A stretch of DNA of 37,648 nt from Pseudomonas floridensis (GTDB lineage: Bacteria; Pseudomonadota; Gammaproteobacteria; Pseudomonadales; Pseudomonadaceae). The stretch's first letter is position 1; each line of letters opens with the position of its first letter. The notes under the pieces are model-generated. The model did not search any database and had not been told where the DNA came from. It saw only the letters and a list, made by a program, of their open reading frames with translations. Location of the stretch: assembly GCF_002087235.1 (NCBI RefSeq), contig NZ_MUIO01000068.1, forward strand, positions 1 through 37,648. Direction: 5' to 3'. Position numbers and translations under genes: made by a program. Positions 17,686 through 25,729 of this stretch are shown piece by piece.

Positions 17686-18581
17686 TGCTCAACCGATTCC
17701 AAGGCTGGCGTGAGCGTGGCTGGACCCAGATCGATGCAACCGCCTACGCGCAGGCGTGGCAGCGATTTGGCGGTAGCGTGGCCACTCATCCTCAGGTGGT
17801 CGAGCGCCTGTCGCGTTTTGCCGGTATTGCCGTGCGTTATGTGGGCTGGGAGCAGGACGGCGAGCTCAAAGCGGCGATTGCAACCTGGGGTCGCTCGCTG
17901 GCGTTGTCCAAGGACGAGCTCAAGCGTCATGGCAAGAAAGGTCTGTTCGATCTGGGCAACGCTGAACTGATCCTGCCGATTGCCGAAGGCACTCAGGTGC
18001 CGGTGCGGCATCGCGGACGTTACGTCTCTTCGTTGAACGAAGGGCGTGTCAGCACCTTCAAGCCGCAGGCCGAATCCCTGGCGATGGCACGCACGCCTGA
18101 AGAGCTGTCCAAGAAATTCCGTTACAACCAGCGCCGCGAGCTGCGTTTGCTGGAAGAGGCGGGCGGCAAGGTCCGGCCGGTCAGCGACTTTAGCAGCGCC
18201 GAACTGGCGAGCATGTACTGCCAGTTATTCCAGCGTCGCTGGGGCTTCGAGGCAACGGGCGCTGCGCACAAGGCCGAGGTGATCGAGTTGTTGCGCGATC
18301 TGCTGATCGGTTCAGTGGTGTTCCTCAACGATGCGCCGATCGCGATCCAGTTGGTGTACCGCGTCGAGGCACCTGAGTGGGTCAGCGTCGAGTACGTCAA
18401 TGGCGGCGTCGATCCTGAAACCCGTGATTTCAGCCCCGGCAGCGTGTTGAGCTTCGTCAATACCCAAAGCGCCTGGGAAGACGCTCGTGCGCTGGGCAAA
18501 TCGCTGCGTTTCTCGTTCGGCCGCGCCGACCGTGAATACAAGGATCGCTGGTGCAACCCAGTGCCGGTGTTCCAGATTTGA
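17685..18581 (+). CDS. mig-14: Mig-14 family protein (FemAB/GNAT-like)
   Basis: The 298-residue protein is of the Mig-14 family. In Salmonella Mig-14 is an inner-membrane-associated protein needed for resistance to host antimicrobial peptides; the P. aeruginosa homologue (PA5003) sits at the same place in the core cluster. Visible landmarks are RFAGIAVRYVGW near residue 45, KFRYNQRRELRLLEEAGG near 145, YCQLFQRRWGFEATG near 180, and a C-terminal FGRADREYKDRWCNPV. The C-terminal half has the look of a FemAB/GNAT acyltransferase. No signal peptide is seen. ATG 17685 overlaps the wapH stop by one base. The biochemical reaction is not established; modification of LPS or its carrier is an inference from context. 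Confidence 0.85.
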   Translation: MLNRFQGWRERGWTQIDATAYAQAWQRFGGSVATHPQVVERLSRFAGIAVRYVGWEQDGELKAAIATWGRSLALSKDELKRHGKKGLFDLGNAELILPIAEGTQVPVRHRGRYVSSLNEGRVSTFKPQAESLAMARTPEELSKKFRYNQRRELRLLEEAGGKVRPVSDFSSAELASMYCQLFQRRWGFEATGAAHKAEVIELLRDLLIGSVVFLNDAPIAIQLVYRVEAPEWVSVEYVNGGVDPETRDFSPGSVLSFVNTQSAWEDARALGKSLRFSFGRADREYKDRWCNPVPVFQI

Positions 18582-19987
18582 GCCGCAAGCAGCAGTTGCT
18601 CAAGCGCCATCGTCGCAACAAGCGTCTGGTGCTGGTGGGTGGCGTGTTGCTGTTGATCGCCCTTGGCGTGTTGGTGGCATGGTGGCTGATGCCGGTGCTT
18701 GCGATCGCGGCATGGATCGCTCACGAAGCCTGGTTCGCGGATCATCTGTTCTATTCGCCCGCCGAGGACTACCAGTACAACTTCGCTGCCGAACATGAAG
18801 TGGCCAGCGTGCGCCTGGAAGACGGACGCTTGACCCTTGCTGAGCCTCTGCTGTTGACGGGAGGCGAGACGCTGGTGCTGGCGGTGAGTCTCAAAAGCCG
18901 CTGGCTGGGACGGTTTCTGGACCCGGTCGTTGAACTGCAAGGTTCGGAAAGCGCTGATCGGCAGGCGTTCGAGCGCGGCGTTTGCGGTGTGCGCTACCTG
19001 AATCTGACCGGACTCGGTGAGTCGGTGGCCGCAGGCACGTTGAGCGTGCGCGGGCGTTTCTGCCGAGTGATCGGGCCGCCACGCCTGTGGGTGTTCCGTC
19101 AGCCCGATGCGCGTCAGCAGCGGGTCATGATCATCGCGCCGCATGCCGATGATGCCGAGCTGGCGGCGTTCGGTCTCTATAGCCAGGCAAAAGAGGCCTG
19201 GATTGTCACCCTGACGGCAGGCGAAATCGAAGCCGATCATTATCGGCAGATGGGCCTGGACACGGCCGAGGCTGCTCGCATGAAGGGCCGGTTGCGCGCC
19301 TGGGACAGTGTCGCCGTGGCGCGTTGGGGCGGTGTGCCGGAATCACAGTGTGTGCAGTTGGGCTATTTCTGCCTGCAACTGCCCGCCATGCAGGCCGCGC
19401 CGGACACGCCGGTAGGCTCGCGCGAAGCGGATCTGATCGATACCCGGCTGTTTCGCCAGTTCAATGCCATGCCATTGCCGGGCGATGATGGGCAGCCGAC
19501 CTGGAACAATCTGCTGGAAGATCTGCGTGCGCTGATTCTCAAGGCCAGACCGCAGGTGGTGGTAATGCCGCACCCGGCCATTGATCCGCACCCCGACCAC
19601 ATCTGTGCGCAGGCCGCTGTGCGTGAGGCGCTCGCCGGGCTGGAGTGGCAGCCGGAGGTCATCCTCGGTTACGCCAATCACCTGCATGACAATGATCGCT
19701 GGCCGATGGGCGATGCCTACACCGGTATCAGCCTGCCACCGGTGTTCGACGGTCAATTGAATCTGGAGCCGTACAGTCTCGAGTTGCCGGTTCCGACCCA
19801 GCGAGACAAAGCCATGGCGCTCGGCATGATGCACGACCTGCAGCCACCGATGCCGTTCAAGCGGCGCGTGCGTCGCGGCTTGCAGCGATTGCTGGCTGGT
19901 CGCCGCTGGCCGGCGGAAGGCGAAAACGAATTTTTCCGAAAGGCTGTGCGACGACACGAGTTGTTCTGGCGCAGCCGTGATTTCTGA
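18578..19987 (+). CDS. dnpA: PIG-L family de-N-acetylase, membrane-anchored
   Basis: This zinc-dependent LmbE/PIG-L deacetylase corresponds to DnpA (PA5002), which is linked to the LPS core cluster and, in P. aeruginosa, to antibiotic persistence. I chose TTG 18578, which overlaps the Mig-14 stop and gives MSRKQQLLKRHRRNKR; the 469-residue product has a basic N-terminus and then two membrane helices (about 17-45). A GTG at 18551 has a better ribosome site (AAGGA 18540-18544) and would add nine residues, so the start is uncertain. The zinc motif is IIAPHADDAELAAFG near residue 185, and the second ligand set is PHPAIDPHPDH near 330. The membrane anchor suggests it acts on lipid-linked core in the periplasm or at the inner membrane. 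Confidence 0.85.
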   Translation: MSRKQQLLKRHRRNKRLVLVGGVLLLIALGVLVAWWLMPVLAIAAWIAHEAWFADHLFYSPAEDYQYNFAAEHEVASVRLEDGRLTLAEPLLLTGGETLVLAVSLKSRWLGRFLDPVVELQGSESADRQAFERGVCGVRYLNLTGLGESVAAGTLSVRGRFCRVIGPPRLWVFRQPDARQQRVMIIAPHADDAELAAFGLYSQAKEAWIVTLTAGEIEADHYRQMGLDTAEAARMKGRLRAWDSVAVARWGGVPESQCVQLGYFCLQLPAMQAAPDTPVGSREADLIDTRLFRQFNAMPLPGDDGQPTWNNLLEDLRALILKARPQVVVMPHPAIDPHPDHICAQAAVREALAGLEWQPEVILGYANHLHDNDRWPMGDAYTGISLPPVFDGQLNLEPYSLELPVPTQRDKAMALGMMHDLQPPMPFKRRVRRGLQRLLAGRRWPAEGENEFFRKAVRRHELFWRSRDF

Positions 19988-20017
19988 TTTAGCAGGCGCA
20001 GTACTGCAAGGAAAACA

Positions 20018-20974
20018 ATGAAAGTCCTACTTCTGGTTCAGAAAGAGCAGCGTGCCATTCTGGATCGTCTTTATGACGGGATCGCCGCGAACTGCGAGTG
20101 CGACGTGCGCTGGCTGGATTCCAGTGATCAGCGCAACCTGCGCAGCTACTTTCGCCGCGAGATTGATGTGGCCCGTTATGACCGGATCGTCTTCTTTCTG
20201 CGCTTCAAGCAGGAAGTGCGTCAGGTAGGCTTCATTCGCACCATCCCGAATCTGGTCATCCTCGAACACGATGCCTACCAGAACTACATTCCCTGCAAGT
20301 ACACCGGCAAGTTCAGCGCGCACTACCGCAAACTGCCGTGGGTACGGGTGCTGTGCTCGGGTTTCATGGTCAGCGAACGGCTGCGTGCAGAGGGCTTCGA
20401 CGCAGTCTTCGTGCCCAAGGGCTACGACCAGACCCTGCTGCAGGCGCAGCACCGCGAGCGCGATATCGAACTGGCCTTCGTCGGCAGCACCAACAGTGTG
20501 GCCTATAGCGGCCGCAAGGCGTTGCTCGACGAACTGGGGCAGCAGGAAAACCTGCTGGTCACCCGCACCAAGTCCGGCGAGGAATACTGCGAGACCCTGA
20601 ACCGCATCCGTTTTTTCGTCAGTGCCGACGTTGGCATGGGCGAATACATGATCAAGAATTTCGAGGCCATGGCCTGCGGTTGTGTGCTGCTTGCTTACGA
20701 TCAGGGCGCCGAAGAGAATCGCGCCCTGGGTTTCGTGGACATGCACAACATCGTTCTGTACCGCGACATCCCTCAGCTTCGCGAAAAGCTGGCGCAGTTG
20801 CGTGAAAACCCGGCGCTGGCCGACGAGATCTCTCGCAACGGGCAAGTGCTTGTCGAAGAGCGTTATACGTTTCACGCTTTGGGCAAATCCATTGTCGAAC
20901 ACATGCGTGCGCCGCTGCGGCCGATGCCGGCAGCGAGCTGGGTCGACCGCCTGCGGTCGCGCTGGACGTGGTAA
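20018..20974 (+). CDS. ssg: LPS outer-core glycosyltransferase Ssg
   Basis: The 318-residue protein matches Ssg (PA5001-type), a cell-surface-sugar glycosyltransferase needed for complete outer core and O antigen in Pseudomonas. It starts at ATG 20018 behind AAGGAAAAC. The N-terminal part (MKVLLLVQKEQRAILDRLYDG) and the C-terminal IKNFEAMACGCVLLAYDQGAEENRALG (about 212-238) fit a GT-B, GT4-like fold with a C-terminal donor domain; the Glu of NFEAM fits the second Glu of the usual E-x7-E motif. It lies 30 bases after dnpA and 31 before the next gene, so it is co-transcribed but less tightly coupled than the genes before it. Confidence 0.85.
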   Translation: MKVLLLVQKEQRAILDRLYDGIAANCECDVRWLDSSDQRNLRSYFRREIDVARYDRIVFFLRFKQEVRQVGFIRTIPNLVILEHDAYQNYIPCKYTGKFSAHYRKLPWVRVLCSGFMVSERLRAEGFDAVFVPKGYDQTLLQAQHRERDIELAFVGSTNSVAYSGRKALLDELGQQENLLVTRTKSGEEYCETLNRIRFFVSADVGMGEYMIKNFEAMACGCVLLAYDQGAEENRALGFVDMHNIVLYRDIPQLREKLAQLRENPALADEISRNGQVLVEERYTFHALGKSIVEHMRAPLRPMPAASWVDRLRSRWTW

Positions 20975-21005
20975 TGCCTTTTGAACCTTCAATGATTGAG
21001 AACAC

Positions 21006-21779
21006 ATGATGGTATTCAGCGAAAATAGCGACATCACGCTGGTGGTGACCAGTTGCGGACGTTTTGACCTGTTGAAACGCACTCTGGAAACCTTCGATCG
21101 TTTCAACACGGCTGCCATCCGCCATGTGCTGATTACCGAAGACTCCGGGGATGCTCAGGTCGAGGCGTGCATTCCCGAACATTGGCGCGCCCATACCCGC
21201 TTTCTCATCAACAACCCCAAGCTGGGTCAGATGCGCTCGGTGGATGCGGCGTACGCCTTGATCGAGACGTCCTGGGTGTTCCACTGTGAAGATGACTGGG
21301 ATTTCTACCGCCCGCACTTCATAGAAGAGTCGATGATCCTGCTGGAGAATGACCCTCAGGCGCTACAGGTCTGGTTGCGCAGTTTCAGCCACGACCTGCA
21401 GATCCACAGCCCGTATGTGTACCTGAACGAGCGTGAAGTGGTTCAGGGTATTCCCTTCTACAAGCTGGGTTCGCACAAACCGGAGTGGCAGGGCTTTTCC
21501 TTCAATCCCGGGCTGCGCCGTCTGGCCGACTATAAACAGCACGCGCCTTACGCCGGTCACGGTGGGGAGAAGAAACTTTCACAATTGTTTGCTTCGGAAA
21601 ACCGATACGCTCTGATTCTGGAAAACGATGCCGTGCTGCATACCGGCTTCGGTGAGCATGTGGTGGTGCCGCAAGAGCGGCTCGACAAGCAGCGTCGCAA
21701 GCGCCGCGATCGCGTCAAATTGATCGTCGCGGTAATCATTGGACTGGTAACAGGTTGGTTGCTCAATAATGTCAGTTGA
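21006..21779 (+). CDS. wapR: GT2-type glycosyltransferase with C-terminal membrane anchor (WapR-like by position)
   Basis: The 257-residue protein has a GT-A fold N-terminal domain. LVVTSCGRFDLLKRTLETF (12-30) is the nucleotide-binding start, and HCEDDWDF (93-100) supplies the acidic metal-binding motif. By position between ssg and waaL it corresponds to P. aeruginosa WapR (PA5000), the rhamnosyltransferase that makes the O-antigen-accepting core. The identity of the sugar here is inferred only from gene order. The C-terminus is unusual: a very basic stretch (about 223-237) is followed by one hydrophobic helix ending at the last residue, so the protein looks tail-anchored in the inner membrane. 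A second ATG at 21009 is an equally possible start. It overlaps waaL by 11 bases. Confidence 0.75.
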   Translation: MMVFSENSDITLVVTSCGRFDLLKRTLETFDRFNTAAIRHVLITEDSGDAQVEACIPEHWRAHTRFLINNPKLGQMRSVDAAYALIETSWVFHCEDDWDFYRPHFIEESMILLENDPQALQVWLRSFSHDLQIHSPYVYLNEREVVQGIPFYKLGSHKPEWQGFSFNPGLRRLADYKQHAPYAGHGGEKKLSQLFASENRYALILENDAVLHTGFGEHVVVPQERLDKQRRKRRDRVKLIVAVIIGLVTGWLLNNVS

Positions 21780-22938
21780 CCGATCCGGTACGCCTGCCAG
21801 CAAGGTAGAGATTTATTTTGGTGCTGCACTTGTCGTGTTTCTGCTGAGTTTCATTCTGTGGGGCTCTGCCAAGGCGACCAATAATCTGTTCTACGCCCTG
21901 ACCGCGTTGCCGGGGCTGTTTTTTCTCATCAAATACCGTGGCGCCAGCGTGTTCACGCAGCCGCTGGGTGTGGCGTGGGCCGTGTTCATGGTGTGGTTCC
22001 TGGTGCCTGCTTTCTACGGGCAGGACTTCCAGTTCTACAAACATGTGGCGTACGTCAGTCTGTTCGTGTTCGTCGTTGCCGGACTGACGGACAACCGGTT
22101 ATTCCACTCGGGTGCGTTCATACGCAGCTTTTTCTGGGCGGTTGCCCTGTATATCCTGCTGGCCAGTATTTACAGCTGGATGACCGGGCTTTTCGCATTC
22201 GGCAAACGTGTCGAGATTCTGCCCGCGCGGATGGAGAACGTGATCTATGCCAGTGCCTGGATGGTTTGCTGTCTGGCGTTGGCATTGCCGGTCTGGCTGC
22301 GGGAAAAGCGCTGGATCGAAGCGGCTACCGCGATCTTTCTGACCCTGCTCGTCGCAGCCTTCATCGTCCAGACTCGTACGGCGTTGGTGGGTGCGGCGTT
22401 CCTGCTCGTGGCGGGCACGTTGTATTCGCTGTATCGCTTCCCCAGACACACCCTTGCGGCTTTGCTGGCGGCAGCGGTGATAGTTGCCGCGGCGTTCTGG
22501 GTCGTCAAGGACGAGGAGTGGATCAGGCTGCTGATGGTGCGCGGTGATTCCTATCGCATCGAACTGTTCGAAATCATGACCGGCGAGTGGCAGCACTGCG
22601 GCTGGATGTTGGGTTGTGGTGTGGACTTCTACACCACCAAGACCCTGACTGGCGGCATGCCGATTCAGCACCCGCACAATATTTATGTCTCGATGGGCCT
22701 GTACACAGGTGCAGTGTCATTGGTGCTGTTTCTGATCGTGATGGCGCTGACACTCTGGCAGGCCCTGCGTCTGCGTGATGCATGGGGACTGTATCTGGCG
22801 TGCGCGCTGGTGATGCTCAACTTCGACGGCGCCAAACTGGTCGGCAACCCTGACGAGTTGTGGGTGCTGGTGCTGCTGCCTGCGGCGGTGGTGCTGGGGC
22901 GGGTCGTTCAGGAACATCGGCTCGGGCGATCGATCTGA
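21769..22938 (+). CDS. waaL: O-antigen ligase
   Basis: WaaL is the polytopic inner-membrane ligase that moves O antigen from undecaprenyl diphosphate to lipid A-core on the periplasmic side. The 389-residue protein has about 10-12 hydrophobic helices and one large periplasmic loop (about 245-315). That loop has RGDSYRIELF (258-267) and QHPHNIYV with His301 and His303, the histidine essential in P. aeruginosa WaaL. The start ATG 21769 lies inside the end of the previous gene. It is the last gene of the second LPS operon, closed by the hairpin at 22951. Its presence implies that the strain can make capped smooth LPS. Confidence 0.93.
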   Translation: MSVDRSGTPASKVEIYFGAALVVFLLSFILWGSAKATNNLFYALTALPGLFFLIKYRGASVFTQPLGVAWAVFMVWFLVPAFYGQDFQFYKHVAYVSLFVFVVAGLTDNRLFHSGAFIRSFFWAVALYILLASIYSWMTGLFAFGKRVEILPARMENVIYASAWMVCCLALALPVWLREKRWIEAATAIFLTLLVAAFIVQTRTALVGAAFLLVAGTLYSLYRFPRHTLAALLAAAVIVAAAFWVVKDEEWIRLLMVRGDSYRIELFEIMTGEWQHCGWMLGCGVDFYTTKTLTGGMPIQHPHNIYVSMGLYTGAVSLVLFLIVMALTLWQALRLRDAWGLYLACALVMLNFDGAKLVGNPDELWVLVLLPAAVVLGRVVQEHRLGRSI

Positions 22939-22950
22939 CCGAAAACGAAT

Positions 22951-22976
22951 AATGGCCGCTTGATGCGGCCATTTTT
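22951..22976. terminator. Strong bidirectional terminator after waaL
   Basis: AATGGCCGC (22951-22959), loop TTGAT, GCGGCCATT (22965-22973), then three Ts. The nine-pair stem lies between the convergent waaL and kinase-fold genes, and the A-rich 22942-22953 gives a T-rich tail on the other strand. Confidence 0.88.
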
Positions 22977-23614
22977 CAGTTCATCGCCAGGATCAATTCA
23001 TCCGCCGTGCAAATGGTTTGCGCGCTCAGGTAGCCGTTGACGAAGGCGGGGTTTGCGTCACCCAGCAGCCATTTGCGGTCTTCGCTGTAACGCAGCATAT
23101 GCTTGAAGTTGCGCAGTCGCAGGTGCTTGCGCAGCGGTCGGCGGTAAGTTTTCATGTCGGCGATGTCGATGAGTCCGAGTTCGCCTGCCGGTGTCAGGAT
23201 CACATTGCCCAGATGCGCCGAGCGAAAATAGATGCCTTTTTCATGCAGATTGGCGATGAACCGCCCCAGCTGCATGCGCAGGTCGTCGTCGCTGGCGGCC
23301 TTGCCCAGCAGTTGACGCAGAGTGTGTCCGGCCAGTGGGTCGTAATGCACGGCATCGCGCGCAATCTCGGCGATCCGATAGACCGACCGCACCTGCGGGC
23401 AAGGGATGGCGCGTTTGGCCAGGGTCAGGCAGTTGTCGGCAAAGCGTCTGGCATAGGGATACCAGGCCGCGGAACTGATCAGCCGCTTGCGTCGGAACAG
23501 TTTCAACATCGAACCGTCACTCAGACGTAGTACTTTATCGCCCGTGCCGTCGGCTTCAAGCACTTCGGCACCTTGAACCAGGGCAAGGTAGTGGGCGTGG
23601 TCGAGCGCTTGCAT
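22976..23614 (-). CDS. Small kinase-fold protein of the LPS locus, catalytic Asp replaced by Ser
   Basis: The 212-residue protein resembles the PA4998-type gene that sits beside msbA in P. aeruginosa. I chose ATG 23612-23614 (MQALDHAHYLALVQG), preceded by a good CGGAG; a longer in-frame start at 23719 would run through the msbA promoter. Kinase-like elements are Lys38 (MLKLFRRK), a loop YFRSAHLGNVIL (129-140) with Asn137, and Asp150 (LIDIAD). In a normal loop the FRS would be HRD, so both His and Asp are missing. It is thus a weak or non-classical kinase. It diverges from msbA and converges on waaL, so it is probably transcribed alone. Its substrate is unknown. Confidence 0.82.
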   Translation of the reverse strand: MQALDHAHYLALVQGAEVLEADGTGDKVLRLSDGSMLKLFRRKRLISSAAWYPYARRFADNCLTLAKRAIPCPQVRSVYRIAEIARDAVHYDPLAGHTLRQLLGKAASDDDLRMQLGRFIANLHEKGIYFRSAHLGNVILTPAGELGLIDIADMKTYRRPLRKHLRLRNFKHMLRYSEDRKWLLGDANPAFVNGYLSAQTICTADELILAMN

Positions 23615-23692
23615 CGATACTCCGGATTCTGCGCCCCAAGGGCTGTGCGGGCCGCCTATGTTACCGCAGCAGGCCGTTGCGAAAACGGCTTG

Positions 23693-23701
23693 TGATACAA
23701 T
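23693..23701 (+). promoter_or_regulatory. msbA: Extended -10 promoter of msbA
   Basis: TG-A-TACAAT at 23693-23701 is an extended -10 element with no clear -35. Transcription would start near 23707, leaving a leader of about 24 bases before ATG 23731. Confidence 0.55.
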
Positions 23702-23730
23702 TCCGCTTCTTTTTAACACGACGGATTCTC

Positions 23731-25533
23731 ATGACAACCTCCGAATCGTCCGCCACTTCCAGCGTGAAAATCTACTTCCGCTTGTTGTCCTATGTGCGTC
23801 CGTATGTGGGCATTTTCCTGCTCAGCATCCTTGGTTTCGTGATCTTTGCATCCACTCAGCCGATGCTCGCAGGCATCCTGAAATACTTTGTCGACGGGTT
23901 GAGCAATCCGGAAGCCGTGCTGTTTCCCAATGTGCCTTACCTTCGGGATCTGCAACTGCTGCAGGCCGTGCCGCTGCTGATCGTGCTGATCGCCGCCTGG
24001 CAGGGGCTGGGTTCGTTTCTCGGCAACTATTTCCTGGCCAAGGTTTCGCTGGGGCTGGTGCATGACCTGCGCGTCGAGCTGTTCAACAAGCTGCTGGTGC
24101 TCCCCAATCGCTACTTCGACACCACCAACTCGGGCCATCTGATCTCGCGCATCACTTTCAACGTCACCATGGTGACAGGTGCTGCAACCGACGCGATCAA
24201 AGTGGTGATACGTGAAGGCCTGACCGTGGTGTTCCTGTTCATCTACCTGTTGTGGATGAACTGGCAACTGACGCTGGTCATGCTGGCCATCCTGCCGGTC
24301 ATCGCCATCATGGTGGGCACCGCCAGCAAGAAATTCCGCAAGCAGAGCAAGAAGATTCAGGTGGCGATGGGCGACGTGACGCACGTCGCATCGGAAACCA
24401 TCCAGGGTTATCGCGTGGTGCGCAGCTTCGGCGGCGAGCAGTACGAGCAGGATCGTTTTGCCCGTGCCAGCAACAGCAATACCAAGAAGCAGCTGCGCAT
24501 GACCAAGACCGGCGCTATCTACACGCCGATGCTGCAACTGGTTATCTACACCGCGATGGCGGTGCTGATGTTTCTGGTGCTGTTCCTGCGCGGTGACGCG
24601 ACGGCTGGCGATCTGGTGGCTTACATCACAGCGGCGGGCCTGCTGCCCAAACCTATTCGTCAATTGTCGGAAGTCAGTTCGACGATCCAGAAAGGCGTGG
24701 CCGGTGCGGAAAGCATCTTCGAACAACTGGATGTCGAGCAGGAAATTGATACCGGCACGATAGAGCGTGATCGTGTCTCCGGCCGTCTGGAGGTGAAGAA
24801 CCTCAGCTTCTTCTACCCGCAGACCGAGCGTCAGGTGCTCAATGACATCAGCTTCTCGGCCGATCCGGGGCAGATGATCGCGCTGGTCGGGCGTTCAGGC
24901 AGCGGCAAGTCGACCCTGGCCAATCTGATCCCGCGTTTCTACACCCACGAAATCGGCAATATCCTGCTGGATGACGTTGAGATCAACGATTATCGCCTGC
25001 GTAACCTGCGCAAGCACATTGCTCAGGTCAACCAGAACGTCACGCTGTTCAACGACACCATCGCCAATAACATTGCCTACGGTGATCTGGCGGGCGCGCC
25101 GCGTGCCGACATCGAGGCCGCTGCGGCCGATGCCTACGCCAAGGAGTTCATCGATCAACTGCCGCAAGGCTTCGATACGCCGGTGGGCGAGAACGGCGTG
25201 CTGCTGTCCGGCGGCCAGCGTCAGCGTCTGGCGATTGCCCGTGCGCTGCTCAAGAACGCGCCGGTCCTGATTCTCGACGAAGCCACTTCGGCGCTGGACA
25301 CCGAGTCGGAGCGCCACATTCAGGCGGCGCTGGATCAGGTCATGAAGGGCCGTACAACGTTGGTGATCGCGCACCGTCTTTCGACCATTGAAAAGGCCGA
25401 CCTGATTCTGGTCATGGACGCCGGTCAGATCGTCGAACGCGGCACCCATGCCGAGTTGCTGGCGAAAAACGGTTACTACGCCCGGCTGCATGCCATGGGG
25501 CTGGATGAGCCGGCACCCGTCGGCGCGATCTGA
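23731..25533 (+). CDS. msbA: Lipid A-core flippase, ABC exporter
   Basis: MsbA uses ATP to flip lipid A-core from the inner to the outer leaflet of the inner membrane. The 600-residue protein is a half-transporter that works as a homodimer. I chose ATG 23731; an upstream in-frame ATG at 23677 lies before the promoter -10. Six membrane helices fill the first 320 residues. The nucleotide-binding domain has Walker A GRSGSGKST (about 388-396), the signature LSGGQRQRLAIARAL (about 492-506) and Walker B VLILDEATSALD (about 511-522), with a downstream HRLSTIE switch histidine. Its place between the core operon and hldE is standard for Pseudomonas. No residue is missing. Confidence 0.96.
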   Translation: MTTSESSATSSVKIYFRLLSYVRPYVGIFLLSILGFVIFASTQPMLAGILKYFVDGLSNPEAVLFPNVPYLRDLQLLQAVPLLIVLIAAWQGLGSFLGNYFLAKVSLGLVHDLRVELFNKLLVLPNRYFDTTNSGHLISRITFNVTMVTGAATDAIKVVIREGLTVVFLFIYLLWMNWQLTLVMLAILPVIAIMVGTASKKFRKQSKKIQVAMGDVTHVASETIQGYRVVRSFGGEQYEQDRFARASNSNTKKQLRMTKTGAIYTPMLQLVIYTAMAVLMFLVLFLRGDATAGDLVAYITAAGLLPKPIRQLSEVSSTIQKGVAGAESIFEQLDVEQEIDTGTIERDRVSGRLEVKNLSFFYPQTERQVLNDISFSADPGQMIALVGRSGSGKSTLANLIPRFYTHEIGNILLDDVEINDYRLRNLRKHIAQVNQNVTLFNDTIANNIAYGDLAGAPRADIEAAAADAYAKEFIDQLPQGFDTPVGENGVLLSGGQRQRLAIARALLKNAPVLILDEATSALDTESERHIQAALDQVMKGRTTLVIAHRLSTIEKADLILVMDAGQIVERGTHAELLAKNGYYARLHAMGLDEPAPVGAI

Positions 25534-25554
25534 GATCGAGCTGACCTGACGTCG

Positions 25555-25581
25555 TTGCGCAGTGTTGCCAACACTGCGCAA
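25555..25581 (+). terminator. Long hairpin after msbA
   Basis: A 27-base near-perfect palindrome: 12 bases (TTGCGCAGTGTT) pair with AACACTGCGCAA around GCC. The tail TCGTCTT is only weakly T-rich. The core ACACTGCGC occurs again at about 25591-25599. It probably limits read-through from msbA into hldE. Confidence 0.6.
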
Positions 25582-25685
25582 TCGTCTTCCACACTGCGCT
25601 GCACCGACATCTTTTCCGGCGTGAATCGCCCTTTTGCCGGCCTCAGGATTCCGGTTCTGAACAATCTGTCTGTTCAAACCCCCTG

Positions 25686-25694
25686 TGCTAAGAT
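25686..25694 (+). promoter_or_regulatory. hldE: Extended -10 promoter of hldE
   Basis: TG-C-TAAGAT (25686-25694) is an extended -10 with no clear -35. The same TG-n-10 architecture occurs before msbA. ATG 25730 lies about 30 bases after the predicted start site. Confidence 0.5.
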
Positions 25695-25729
25695 TCCGCC
25701 CCTGTCCATTTCCTAGTACGGGTTGTTCG

